A stretch of 64,000 nt of DNA. Origin: Lachnospiraceae bacterium GAM79. Lineage in GTDB: Bacteria > Bacillota > Clostridia > Lachnospirales > Lachnospiraceae. Shown here piece after piece: positions 14,976-24,441 of this stretch. A program made the position numbers and the translations under genes. Location of the stretch: NCBI GenBank assembly GCA_020735665.1, contig CP085928.1, forward strand, positions 1,130,001-1,194,000, in the 5' to 3' direction. Each line of letters begins with the position of its first letter. Position 1 is the first letter of the stretch. Under the pieces are notes generated by a model. That model was given only the letters and a program-made list of their open reading frames with translations. It made no database searches and was not told the DNA's origin.

Positions 14976-16163
14976 TTAATATACCTGTTTATCCGGCTGT
15001 CTCTCTGCGATCTCCTTGAATGCATCAAAGTTCTGCTTGAACAGCTCTACAACCTGCGGATCAAAATGTTTTCCGGATAGACTTACGATCTCATTATACG
15101 TCTCTTCTACGGACCATCCACGCTTGTAGTACCGTTCAGAGGTAAGCGCATCAAAAACGTCACATACCGCCATTAAACGGCTGATATAGGCAATCTCCTC
15201 ACCCTTCATACCTAGATATCCTGTTCCGTCCCAGCGTTCATGATGCTCCTTTGCAATCGTTCTTGCAATCTGCATGATCTCACCCGGACAATGCTCCAGA
15301 AGTGCATCACCATAGAGAACATGGCTTTTCATGATCGCATATTCTTCATCTGTCAGTTTACCGGGCTTATCCAGGATCTCCTCACTGATCATAAGCTTTC
15401 CGATGTCATGCATCATGGCAGCCGTTGACAGTTTATCCACGTAATCATCATCAAAACCGGATGCCTTTCCGAGCACCCGCATGTAATCTGCTACACGCTT
15501 GATATGTTCTCCTGTATATTTGGATTTACTCTCGGATAATTCAGCAAATGCAAATATCAGCTCTTTCTGATTGCTCTTTACTTCTTCTGCGTTATCAATT
15601 ACAGAATTCAGCATCGTAGAGTTTCTGGATACAATGAAATATGCAACAAGTGACAGGATCAGGATTGTGATCACACATGGAAATACCGACAAGACCATGC
15701 TGTCTGTATAGTCCATATAAATCGGCGCAACCATGAAATCACAGTATGTAAGATTGATAAAATCTGCAAGAATAACACCGACAGTAGACATCAGCGCGGT
15801 AAATACAACCAGCGTCTTATTATAATATAAAGATGTCAGCAGAATCGGGAAGATCCAGACAACTAATGCCATATGGGAAAATACAGAGCTCAATATCATA
15901 CAGTTAAAAACTGCGATACATATAACTACATACTTGATCGCCTCATTCCTGTCATGCTTGAAAAAGTCAATAACAAGCGTCGGAATAAGCGAAAAAATAC
16001 AGCAGAGAACCATACATATCGTAACCACCACAAGGTTACATTCTCTGCTGAAAAATGCGAATGCCCATAACGCAACTACCAGTGCAACAAAAAAACGCAT
16101 ACACTTCGCTGCTATATGATTGATCTTTATATAATTGTCTTTTAATAATCTGTTATCGTTCAT
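14976..16163 (-). CDS. Membrane HD-GYP domain protein (c-di-GMP phosphodiesterase-like)
   Basis: 395 residues. About six membrane helices occupy residues 20-180, followed by a coiled linker and an HD-GYP domain. HD is at 252-253 (MMHDIGK), HHERWDGTGY at 307-316, and the downstream VCDVFDALTSERYYK block is intact. The GYP tripeptide reads GYL (315-317), a change at the proline that names the family; all visible metal ligands are kept. Such domains hydrolyse c-di-GMP. The N-terminal membrane part has no recognised sensor domain, so the signal is unknown. No GGDEF protein is in the window. Confidence 0.85.
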   Translation of the reverse strand: MNDNRLLKDNYIKINHIAAKCMRFFVALVVALWAFAFFSRECNLVVVTICMVLCCIFSLIPTLVIDFFKHDRNEAIKYVVICIAVFNCMILSSVFSHMALVVWIFPILLTSLYYNKTLVVFTALMSTVGVILADFINLTYCDFMVAPIYMDYTDSMVLSVFPCVITILILSLVAYFIVSRNSTMLNSVIDNAEEVKSNQKELIFAFAELSESKSKYTGEHIKRVADYMRVLGKASGFDDDYVDKLSTAAMMHDIGKLMISEEILDKPGKLTDEEYAIMKSHVLYGDALLEHCPGEIMQIARTIAKEHHERWDGTGYLGMKGEEIAYISRLMAVCDVFDALTSERYYKRGWSVEETYNEIVSLSGKHFDPQVVELFKQNFDAFKEIAERQPDKQVY

Positions 16164-16182
16164 ACCTACCCCAAAAACATAT

Positions 16183-16536
16183 CTATGAAAGTAAATTCTT
16201 TGTTACATCGGCTGCATCATTCCAGATACGTTCTATATCATAGAATCTGCGTGCCTCATCCGAAAAGATATGAACAATTATATCATAATAATCTAACAAA
16301 ATCCATCCTCCCTGTGAATATCCTTCCACACTTTTTAAAGAATATCCGGCTTTGTGCATTTCTTCTTCCACACTGTCACACATCGCCTGTACCTGATTCT
16401 TGTTTGTTCCGTCTGCAATAACAAAATAATCAGCTACAGCAGAGATCTTTTTAATATCAAGGATCTTAATATCAAAGGCTTTTTTATCATCCAGGGCTTT
16501 ATAAACAATTGCTGCCATTTCCTGTGCTGTATTCAT
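16183..16536 (-). CDS. rsfS: Ribosomal silencing factor RsfS
   Basis: 117 residues, the normal size of the Iojap/RsfS family. It binds ribosomal protein L14 and blocks 30S-50S joining when nutrients are short. The family blocks DYFVIADGTNKNQVQAMCD, GGWILLDYYDIIVHIF and FYDIERIW are present. It is the last gene of the obgE-yhbY-nadD-yqeK-rsfS series, the standard Firmicute order. Confidence 0.95.
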   Translation of the reverse strand: MNTAQEMAAIVYKALDDKKAFDIKILDIKKISAVADYFVIADGTNKNQVQAMCDSVEEEMHKAGYSLKSVEGYSQGGWILLDYYDIIVHIFSDEARRFYDIERIWNDAADVTKNLLS

Positions 16537-16607
16537 ATATGACGCTCCTCCTGCTCTGTATATTGGTTTTAATATTGTATCCCATTCGTTTATTTATTGT
16601 TGCCTGT

Positions 16608-17207
16608 TTAAATATCGACTTCTTTCAGCTTATCCGCTACCGCCTGGTGAGCAACATAATAATTATAGGTATCGATCGACATCGGATCGGTATCATCCGT
16701 TGTAGTATCAAGATACGATAAAGTATTTTTCAGGATATGAACGATACATTTGTCAATATCGGCAAATGCTTCCTTCCGGATCTCCTCGATCTCCTTTAAT
16801 GGTTTCCGGTTCGGCTCTATATAATCTGCAACAAACAGGATCTTCTCAAGCATGTTCATTGCCGGTTTTCCTGTGGTATGACATGCAATCGCAGACAGGA
16901 TATCAGGATCCTTTACGTCATATTTTTCCCTTGCATAAAATGCCCCAAGCTTGGCATGTAGGAGTTCAGGATTATTATATTCACATTCGCTGATTGGAAG
17001 ATTATTCTTCGTACAACGCTCGATCTTTTCTTCTGGTGAAAGGCACTTTGCACAATCATGTAACAGTCCGGCAGTCAGTGCTTTTTCTACATTTACACCA
17101 TGTACCATAGCCAGACAGCCAGATACATATTCTACTCCTAATGAATGTTCAAATCTTCGATCTGTCAGTTTCTTCTGAAGTTTCTCTCTCATTTCCTGTC
17201 TGTTCAT
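16608..17207 (-). CDS. yqeK: YqeK-type HD-domain diadenosine tetraphosphatase
   Basis: 199 residues with HD-domain motifs: RFEHSLGV at 18-25, LLHDCAK with His50-Asp51, and the later ADYIEPNR block. YqeK proteins cleave Ap4A symmetrically to ADP. The tail after about residue 180 is short. A promoter-like sequence (17246-17273) precedes it, so yqeK-rsfS may be transcribed separately from nadD as well as by readthrough. Confidence 0.92.
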   Translation of the reverse strand: MNRQEMREKLQKKLTDRRFEHSLGVEYVSGCLAMVHGVNVEKALTAGLLHDCAKCLSPEEKIERCTKNNLPISECEYNNPELLHAKLGAFYAREKYDVKDPDILSAIACHTTGKPAMNMLEKILFVADYIEPNRKPLKEIEEIRKEAFADIDKCIVHILKNTLSYLDTTTDDTDPMSIDTYNYYVAHQAVADKLKEVDI

Positions 17208-17245
17208 TGTTCTGCCCCTTCTCCTGTAAACTATTCCTGCACTAT

Positions 17246-17273
17246 ATTATACTGTTTTACCAATCTGCGTCAA
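17246..17273 (-). promoter_or_regulatory. Promoter candidate for yqeK-rsfS
   Basis: On the - strand TTGACG (17273-17268), 16-base spacer, TATAAT (17251-17246), in the 89-base gap between nadD and yqeK. Confidence 0.6.
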
Positions 17274-17296
17274 TTATTTGTCTGTTGATCAAGGAT

Positions 17297-17932
17297 TTAA
17301 TCAAGGTTTTCATCCGTCTGATATAGACCATATTCCTTAATATAGCGGCATACAGCCATTGGTACAGCTCCTGATATATCCTGTCCGGTTTTAACAGCTT
17401 CCCGGATGCCGGACGATGACACATCAACCGGATGGATCTGCATCTGTCTGATATCCGCATCTGCATATATTTTCTTTAAATGCCGGATCTTAGCATCGAC
17501 ATCTTCCGCCTGGATCTGATCTCTCGTTGTAACGATCAATTTAGAGAGAGAAAGAATCCTGCCCGGCTCTCTCCAGCTGTCAAATGCAAGGATCGAATCC
17601 CCACCCATGATAAAATACCATTCCGTATCCGGATACTGTTCATGTAGCTGTGCCAGTGTATCAACGGTATAGGTAACTCCGCCACGCTGTAATTCCAGAT
17701 CCGAACAACGAAGTCCGTCATGATCCTTTACTGCAAGTTCTACCATATGGAGTCTGTCTTCATTTGTAACCGATCTGTCCCACTTCTTGTATGCCGGGAT
17801 ATGATTCGGCATCAGCCAGATCTGATCCAGTGCAAACTGCTCCAGAGCCTGTTTTGCAAGCTCCAGATGGCCGTTATGAACCGGATTAAAGCTGCCGCCT
17901 AAAATTCCAATCTTCATATTCTGATCTTTCAT
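17297..17932 (-). CDS. nadD: Nicotinate-mononucleotide adenylyltransferase
   Basis: About 211 residues. KIGILGGSFNPVHNGHL at the N-terminus is the nucleotidyltransferase (T/HxGH) motif, MPNHIPAYK and the C-terminal SSSGIREAV (the ISSTxIR motif) are also present. NadD forms deamido-NAD from NaMN and ATP. Start choice: the ATG at 17932 lies directly after the yhbY stop (TAATATG), while a TTG at 17950 or the ATG at 17917 are alternatives; none has a strong ribosome binding site, so coupling with yhbY is likely. Confidence 0.93.
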   Translation of the reverse strand: MKDQNMKIGILGGSFNPVHNGHLELAKQALEQFALDQIWLMPNHIPAYKKWDRSVTNEDRLHMVELAVKDHDGLRCSDLELQRGGVTYTVDTLAQLHEQYPDTEWYFIMGGDSILAFDSWREPGRILSLSKLIVTTRDQIQAEDVDAKIRHLKKIYADADIRQMQIHPVDVSSSGIREAVKTGQDISGAVPMAVCRYIKEYGLYQTDENLD

Positions 17933-17933
17933 A

Positions 17934-18224
17934 TTATTTTGGAAGTTCAATCTTCTTATGCTCTTTGGATGGACGATAGAATACGATCTTACGGCCGATA
18001 ACCTGAACGACTTCTGATTTGGTACGTTCTGCGATCATGGCAGCCATTTCTCTCGGATCATCCAGACAATTCTTTAATACTGAGATCTTAACCAGCTCTC
18101 TTGCCTCTAACGCTTCATTTACAGACTGTGTAAATTCCGGTGTCAGGGAACTCTTACCGATGTTTAAGATTGGATCGATATTCATTGCCAGTCCTTTTAA
18201 ATATGCTCTCTGCTTACTTGTCAT
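17934..18224 (-). CDS. yhbY: YhbY-type CRM-domain RNA-binding protein
   Basis: 96 residues. The CRM/YhbY fold is evident from KQRAYLKGLA, the GKSSLT loop, ELVKISVLKN and VQVIGRKIVFYR. It binds precursor 23S rRNA and assists 50S assembly. Its neighbours obgE, rplU and rpmA share that role. It ends next to the nadD start. Confidence 0.93.
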   Translation of the reverse strand: MTSKQRAYLKGLAMNIDPILNIGKSSLTPEFTQSVNEALEARELVKISVLKNCLDDPREMAAMIAERTKSEVVQVIGRKIVFYRPSKEHKKIELPK

Positions 18225-18249
18225 AGTATACTCCTAACTTATATCCTGT

Positions 18250-18272
18250 AACCGGCAGGATCGCCTGCCGGT
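18250..18272. repeat. Perfect hairpin between obgE and yhbY
   Basis: AACCGGCAGG (18250-18259), loop ATC/G, CCTGCCGGTT (18263-18272). On the + strand it is followed by TGTT, and on the - strand by TACAGG, so there is no clear T-run in the direction of the genes. It may be an mRNA processing or stabilising stem in the obgE-yhbY message rather than a strong terminator. Confidence 0.6.
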
Positions 18273-18290
18273 TTGTTATCACATTTATCT

Positions 18291-19592
<1,302 letters not shown>

Positions 19593-19610
19593 TTATACAT
19601 ACATCCGTAT

Positions 19611-19649
19611 GTAAAGAAAAAGCCGGAATAAACTATATTTACTCCGGCT
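19611..19649 (-). terminator. Intrinsic terminator after rpmA
   Basis: On the - strand AGCCGGAGTAAA, loop TATAG, TTTATTCCGGCT (arms 19649-19638 and 19632-19621), then TTTTTCTTT. The 12-bp stem is complete apart from one G/T pair. It separates the ribosomal protein genes from obgE and should hold down obgE expression. A second small hairpin, TACATAC/GTATGTA at about 19596-19613, lies between it and the obgE start. Confidence 0.85.
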
Positions 19650-19674
19650 AATAACATGCATAAACTAAGTAATA

Positions 19675-19962
19675 TTACTCATTTACTACAGGGTAAATAG
19701 AAACCTGCTTCTTATCTCTACCCTTTCTCTCAAATCTAACGATACCATCAGCTGTAGCGAATAATGTATCATCTCCGCCGATACCAACGTTAAGACCTGG
19801 ATGAATCTTTGTTCCACGCTGTCTGTAAAGGATGTTTCCAGCCTTAACGAACTGACCGTCAGCGCGCTTAGCTCCTAATCTCTTAGACTCGGAATCTCTG
19901 CCGTTCTTAGTAGAACCAACACCTTTTTTATGAGCAAAAAACTGAAGTTCCATCTTCATCAT
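19675..19962 (-). CDS. rpmA: Ribosomal protein bL27 with cleavable N-terminus
   Basis: 95 residues. The sequence begins [10 protein letters not shown] followed by [19 protein letters not shown] is the recognition site of the protease Prp, cut before His11 to expose the mature N-terminus that reaches the peptidyl transferase centre. The body ([23 protein letters not shown]) is typical L27. The prp gene lies 5 bases upstream. Confidence 0.97.
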   Translation of the reverse strand: MMKMELQFFAHKKGVGSTKNGRDSESKRLGAKRADGQFVKAGNILYRQRGTKIHPGLNVGIGGDDTLFATADGIVRFERKGRDKKQVSIYPVVNE

Positions 19963-19967
19963 TTCAA

Positions 19968-20294
19968 TTACACCTCCTTAAAGGTTATACAAACAAAATC
20001 ACTATAGGATTCACTGATATCCGTAATACCTGTCTCAAACACTCCTATGATCAGTAAGGCATCATGTCCCGGCTGTTCATCAAACAGAAACTTCATATCT
20101 CCGTTTTTCTGATCGCTGTCTACATGAAATGCTTCCTCACAAAAGCGTTCAACAGAATTCACAACTGTGATCGCAAGTGCCGATACAGCACTGCATACGA
20201 TATCAGATCCTGAATCTGCATATCCTGCATGACCGGATACATAAAATCCCATTGTGTCTGAATTAGCGTTTTTATAAATGGTTACCTTTATCAT
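19968..20294 (-). CDS. prp: Prp cysteine protease for L27 processing
   Basis: 108 residues (YsxB family). [20 protein letters not shown] contains the catalytic dyad His22 and Cys34. Prp removes the N-terminal extension of bL27 and is found, as here, between rplU and rpmA in Firmicutes. The presence of LQFFA in the neighbouring L27 confirms the substrate. Confidence 0.95.
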   Translation of the reverse strand: MIKVTIYKNANSDTMGFYVSGHAGYADSGSDIVCSAVSALAITVVNSVERFCEEAFHVDSDQKNGDMKFLFDEQPGHDALLIIGVFETGITDISESYSDFVCITFKEV

Positions 20295-20300
20295 AACAGA

Positions 20301-20609
20301 TTATGCGTTGATTGACTTGATCTCAACCTGTGTATAAGCCTGTCTGTGACCATTCTTCTTATGATAGCCAGTCTTTCTCTTGTACTTGTAAACAACTACC
20401 TTCTTAGCCTTGCCATCACCAATTACAGATGCTGTAACGGTTGCGTTTGCAACTGCATCACCACATTTAACGTCTGAATCAGTACTTACTAAAATAACGT
20501 CGTCAAATGTTACTTCGCTGCCAGCTTCTGCTCCAAGCTTCTCAACTCTGATTACGTCTCCTTCAGCTACCTTGTACTGCTTACCGCCTGTTGCTATAAT
20601 TGCGTACAT
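20301..20609 (-). CDS. rplU: Ribosomal protein bL21
   Basis: 102 residues beginning MYAIIATGGKQYKVAEGD, the standard L21 start, and ending in YKRKTGYHKKNGHRQ and YTQVEIKSI. The start at 20609 is fixed by AAGGAGG about 7 bases upstream; an in-frame ATG at 20630 would overlap that site. It is the first gene of the rplU-prp-rpmA unit with its own promoter. Confidence 0.97.
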   Translation of the reverse strand: MYAIIATGGKQYKVAEGDVIRVEKLGAEAGSEVTFDDVILVSTDSDVKCGDAVANATVTASVIGDGKAKKVVVYKYKRKTGYHKKNGHRQAYTQVEIKSINA

Positions 20610-20690
20610 AGGGTTTACCTCCTTAATCAAACTCGCCAGTTATGGTGTCGCATAAAAATATGCAAACTTATACCTCACTGTGCGGCACAC
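20610..20690 (-). promoter_or_regulatory. Structured leader of rplU, possible L21 autoregulatory leader
   Basis: Between the predicted transcript start and the rplU ribosome binding site the - strand has two small hairpins, GTGTGCCGCAC near 20690 and GCATA/TATGC around 20655. Firmicute L21 leaders are known in this position; the match cannot be confirmed without a covariance search. Confidence 0.4.
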
Positions 20691-20696
20691 TAGTAC

Positions 20697-20725
20697 ACTT
20701 TACCATTTTGGTTTTATTTTGTCAA
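20697..20725 (-). promoter_or_regulatory. Sigma-A promoter for rplU-prp-rpmA
   Basis: On the - strand TTGACA (20725-20720), 17-base spacer, TAAAGT (20702-20697). The -35 hexamer lies inside the last codons of the upstream rng gene. Confidence 0.85.
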
Positions 20726-21880
20726 CTGTTCTTTCAACGATTTGCGAATTTTTTTTCGGGTCAGTTCCACCAGGGAAAGCTTAGTAACATCCACAAATGC
20801 TGCAGGAACAGAATCCTTTGCAAGCTCCTGTTCGAGAATATCTTTTATAACATCCATCGAGCCCGGCTGCTTCATATTTATAAAATCAACTACGATGATC
20901 CCCGACAGATTTCGCAGTCTTAACTGTCTGCACACCTCTACTGCCGCTTCAGAATTGATACGGAGCAGATGCTCCTCAAAGGAATGTTTATCGACCGATT
21001 TACCGGTATTTACATCGATCACGACCATTGCCTCCGTCTGTTCGATCACCAGGTAGGCACCCGACTTCATCCAGACCCGTTCTTTTTTCAAGTTTTCCAG
21101 ATCTCTTGGTAGATTATATAAAGTCAACAGATTACAATTCTTATCATTATACATGGTAAGCTTCACATCCGTGATCTGTTTTTCCGACAGATACATTGCA
21201 AATTCATCAAACACCAGCTTCTGATCTGTTACGATCTCTTGAAGTCCGGCATTATGCTTTAATATAAAATAATCGAGATATTCTGCATCATTCTTATACA
21301 GACAGGAATAACAGGTTCTGGTCTTTGCTGTCTGTATGATCTGTTTTAATTGTTTGGATAGTTCGCTTAAATCAGACAATATTGTTTCATCCGGCAGTTC
21401 CTGACATACTGTCCGCAAGATACAGCCAAATCCATCCGGCAATACTCTCTTCGCCAGTTGGTGCAGATGATCTCTTGTCTCTTTCTTTCGGATCTTTCCG
21501 GATATACCGATCCTGCCTGATGTATTTACAAGCAGATTTTCTGTCTTTAACTCGATCTCTGATGTGGCGACCGGATTCTTTGTCTTGATCGCGTCCTTGC
21601 TCACCTGCACAAGGATCTCATCTCCGGCTTTTAACACAGAATTTTTTTTTGCATTTAAAAATATATGTTTATTATCACTGATGCTGTAATAGCATGGAAG
21701 CCCTGTGCCGATATCGACAAAAGCAGCGTCAATATTGGCCACGATATTTTCCACCTTGCCGACATAGATATTCGATAAAATGGACTGGCGGTCAAATAAC
21801 ATCAGATCAGACAGCTTCCCATCTGAATAAACAGCTTCCAGTATATGATCTTCATAATTTGTTATTACAAGCTTATTCAT
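20714..21880 (-). CDS. rng: Ribonuclease E/G family protein
   Basis: 388 residues of the Rne/Rng family, close to the size of the RNase G catalytic core. An S1-like insert follows the N-terminal strand (NIYVGKVENIVANIDAAFVDIG, shown here in part as IYVGKVENIV), and the DNase-I-like part includes VVIDVNTGKSV and IIVVDFINM with the acidic metal ligands. It cuts single-stranded RNA, with roles in rRNA maturation and decay. The Zn-link cysteine pair of RNase E is not seen. It overlaps the start region of the upstream gene by one base and is part of the radical-SAM-rng group. Confidence 0.9.
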   Translation of the reverse strand: MNKLVITNYEDHILEAVYSDGKLSDLMLFDRQSILSNIYVGKVENIVANIDAAFVDIGTGLPCYYSISDNKHIFLNAKKNSVLKAGDEILVQVSKDAIKTKNPVATSEIELKTENLLVNTSGRIGISGKIRKKETRDHLHQLAKRVLPDGFGCILRTVCQELPDETILSDLSELSKQLKQIIQTAKTRTCYSCLYKNDAEYLDYFILKHNAGLQEIVTDQKLVFDEFAMYLSEKQITDVKLTMYNDKNCNLLTLYNLPRDLENLKKERVWMKSGAYLVIEQTEAMVVIDVNTGKSVDKHSFEEHLLRINSEAAVEVCRQLRLRNLSGIIVVDFINMKQPGSMDVIKDILEQELAKDSVPAAFVDVTKLSLVELTRKKIRKSLKEQLTK

Positions 21881-22569
21881 CAGAATTCTTCACCTGCCAT
21901 ATAAAGCGGCTGTAATGAGCCGTCTTTGTCATAATAGGTTTCCAGACGGTGAATATAAATCTGGAAGAAATCATAGGTCTCACCGCAAAGGTCATATAAT
22001 GCCTTTATCACCAATTCCGGTTTCAGGTTATAGACGCTTCCGGTCTGTAACAGCATATAGATACCGTCACCTCTCCGTTCCAGCTTTAAAATACCCGGAC
22101 GGATATTTTCTTCTTTTTCACTCTTTTTTGTTTTCTTTAATACAATGATCTCGTCCTGTTTATTCAGTTCATCCACAGAAGCAAGCAGCTTTTCGCTTAG
22201 ATCATTCTGCTCCCGAAATGTGATCTCATAATCCGATGCAGCAACAATCGACATAGCATTCTTTGCATCCTCCGGGATCTGCACACATTTCGTAACATGT
22301 ATCTCATCAACGGATACCGCATTTAAAGCTTCAATCATCTCAGTCGAAGTTGTCACAGAATTAAATTCCGCGTCAAAATATTCACCATCCGATGTAATTC
22401 CAAGTGCAAGCGGAGCTGCAAATGAAATGATCTGATGCGGGGAATAACCTTTGGAATAACTGATATCCAGCTTCGCCCGACGGATCTCCTTCTGGAAATA
22501 TCGCATGACATCCAGATGACCGATAAATTTCAGATTCCCAAGCTTGGAGTATTTAATTCTTATTTTCAA
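21880..22569 (-). CDS. TIGR03936 family radical-SAM-associated protein (DUF2344)
   Basis: About 229 residues: KYSKLGNLKFIGHLDVMRYF, then YSKGYSPHQIISFAAPLALG are the family's conserved start. It has no CxxxCxxC motif and always accompanies the B12-binding radical SAM protein upstream, here overlapping it by 17 bases. Start choice: TTG at 22569, because GGAGGAGG lies 7-8 bases before it; an earlier TTG at 22587 lies before that ribosome binding site. The reaction is not established; together with the partner and rng it points to rRNA or tRNA modification and processing. Confidence 0.85.
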   Translation of the reverse strand: MKIRIKYSKLGNLKFIGHLDVMRYFQKEIRRAKLDISYSKGYSPHQIISFAAPLALGITSDGEYFDAEFNSVTTSTEMIEALNAVSVDEIHVTKCVQIPEDAKNAMSIVAASDYEITFREQNDLSEKLLASVDELNKQDEIIVLKKTKKSEKEENIRPGILKLERRGDGIYMLLQTGSVYNLKPELVIKALYDLCGETYDFFQIYIHRLETYYDKDGSLQPLYMAGEEF

Positions 22570-24421
22570 AACAAACACCTCCTCCAAACTTTGCTGCGCC
22601 GCAGCCGGAACACTGCATCCGGCAGTTTGGTGTAACGACCTCTGCTTGTGCGCGCTCCCATTCCTTTTCCATAAACTTTCTTGTCACTCCGATATCTATG
22701 AAATCCCACGGAAGGATCTCATCTACACTTCTGTCACGATAGGTATAGAAGCCGATATCAATATGATTTTTTTCAAGCGCATTGTCCCAATTTGATTTAT
22801 CAAAATATTCCGTCCACGCATCAAAGATCTGTCCTGACTGATAGACATCGTAGATCACCTGACAGAGCTTGCGGTCACCTCTGGCAAGCAGTCCTTCAAG
22901 AATCGTAATATCCGCCTCATGATATGCGAATTTCAGACTCTTGTGGTTCTTTGCTTCGCGGAATTTATCTTTTACAAAATACGCACGCTTCTGGAATTCC
23001 TCCGGTGTTATCATCGGCGCCCACTGGAATGGTGTAAATGGTTTTGGTACGAAATAAGATGCGGAAGCCGATACCATGACACGGCCATCCCGCTTCTCCT
23101 TTGGTATATTTGCAAAATACAGCTCACTGATCTCCTCTGATAGATCAGCAATACCTGTAATATCGTCATAAGTCTCTGTCGGAAGTCCCATCATAAAATA
23201 CAGTTTGACCTTATTCCAGCCGCCAAGGAACGCCTGTAACGAACCGTTTAATATATTCTCTTTCGTCAGACCTTTATTTATAACATTTCTTAATCGTTGT
23301 GTTCCGGCTTCCGGTGCAAATGTCAGGGAATTCTTCTTGATATCCTGAATCTTTTGCATAACATCAAGGGAAAATGCATCGATTCTGAGAGATGGCAGGG
23401 AGATATTGACATGATTGTTGTCCATCTTCTCGATCAGACAGTCCGTAAGCTCAGGAAGTGACTGATAATCACTGGAACTAAGCGAACTGAAGGTAATCTC
23501 CTCCTGACCGGTATTGTCTAACATAGCCTCTGCATAATGCTTCAGTACGTTTACATCCTTCGGTCTGGTCGGACGATAGATCATACCCGCCTGACAGAAC
23601 CGACATCCACGGATACAGCCACGCATGATCTCTAATACAACACGGTCCTGTGTAACCTTCATATAAGAAACAACCGGCTTCTCCGGATAGACAGCAGATG
23701 ACATATCCGTAACTACCTGCTTAAGGATCGTCTTTGGAACCTCTTCGTATTTTGGTCCAAAGGATGCGATCGTTCCATCCTCATGATAAGTGACATCATA
23801 AAGAGCCGGCACATAAAGCCCCGGAATCTGTGACACCTTGATCAGGAATTCTTCTCTTGTCATATCGGAATGTTTATAGATCTTATATAATTCGATCAGA
23901 TCACCATACACCGTCTCGCCCTCTCCGATATAAAAAATATCAAAGAAATCAGCGATCGGTTCCGGATTGTAAGAACAGGGACCTCCTCCGATCACGATCG
24001 GATCCCCTTTTTTCCGGTCCTTCGACCAGATCGGTATCTCAGCCAGATCAAGCACCTGTAAAATATTCGTATAACACATCTCATACTGAAGAGTGATTCC
24101 AAGAAAATCAAACTCTTTTAAAGGATCTTGAGATTCCAGGGCAAATAACGGAATGTGCTGTTCTTTCATAACTTTATGCAGATCCGGCCACGGAGAATAG
24201 ACACGTTCACACCAGGTATCTTCTCTCCGGTTGAACATGTCATATAAAATCTGGATGCCGAGATGGGACATTCCGATCTCGTACACATCCGGGAAACACA
24301 TGCAAAATCTGACATCGACTTGTTCCTTGTCCTTCATGACACTGTTATATTCCCCTCCGATATATCTGGCAGGTTTTTCGATACTCATTAAAATCTCATC
24401 TGATAATGCAAGCTTTCTCAT
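22553..24421 (-). CDS. TIGR03960 family B12-binding-type radical SAM protein
   Basis: 622 residues. An N-terminal cobalamin-binding-like region (DVYEIGMSHLGIQILYDMFN) precedes the radical SAM core, with cluster ligands Cys269, Cys273 and Cys276 in RGCIRGCRFCQAG. A cysteine-rich end (PNCRMQCSGCG) may hold a second cluster. The usual His of the B12 lower-ligand motif is not obvious. The substrate is unknown; its fixed linkage to the TIGR03936 gene and to rng suggests an RNA substrate. It starts 20 bases after the PFL gene. Confidence 0.9.
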   Translation of the reverse strand: MRKLALSDEILMSIEKPARYIGGEYNSVMKDKEQVDVRFCMCFPDVYEIGMSHLGIQILYDMFNRREDTWCERVYSPWPDLHKVMKEQHIPLFALESQDPLKEFDFLGITLQYEMCYTNILQVLDLAEIPIWSKDRKKGDPIVIGGGPCSYNPEPIADFFDIFYIGEGETVYGDLIELYKIYKHSDMTREEFLIKVSQIPGLYVPALYDVTYHEDGTIASFGPKYEEVPKTILKQVVTDMSSAVYPEKPVVSYMKVTQDRVVLEIMRGCIRGCRFCQAGMIYRPTRPKDVNVLKHYAEAMLDNTGQEEITFSSLSSSDYQSLPELTDCLIEKMDNNHVNISLPSLRIDAFSLDVMQKIQDIKKNSLTFAPEAGTQRLRNVINKGLTKENILNGSLQAFLGGWNKVKLYFMMGLPTETYDDITGIADLSEEISELYFANIPKEKRDGRVMVSASASYFVPKPFTPFQWAPMITPEEFQKRAYFVKDKFREAKNHKSLKFAYHEADITILEGLLARGDRKLCQVIYDVYQSGQIFDAWTEYFDKSNWDNALEKNHIDIGFYTYRDRSVDEILPWDFIDIGVTRKFMEKEWERAQAEVVTPNCRMQCSGCGAAKFGGGVCFENKN

Positions 24422-24441
24422 TTTGTTCTCCGTTATTTATA

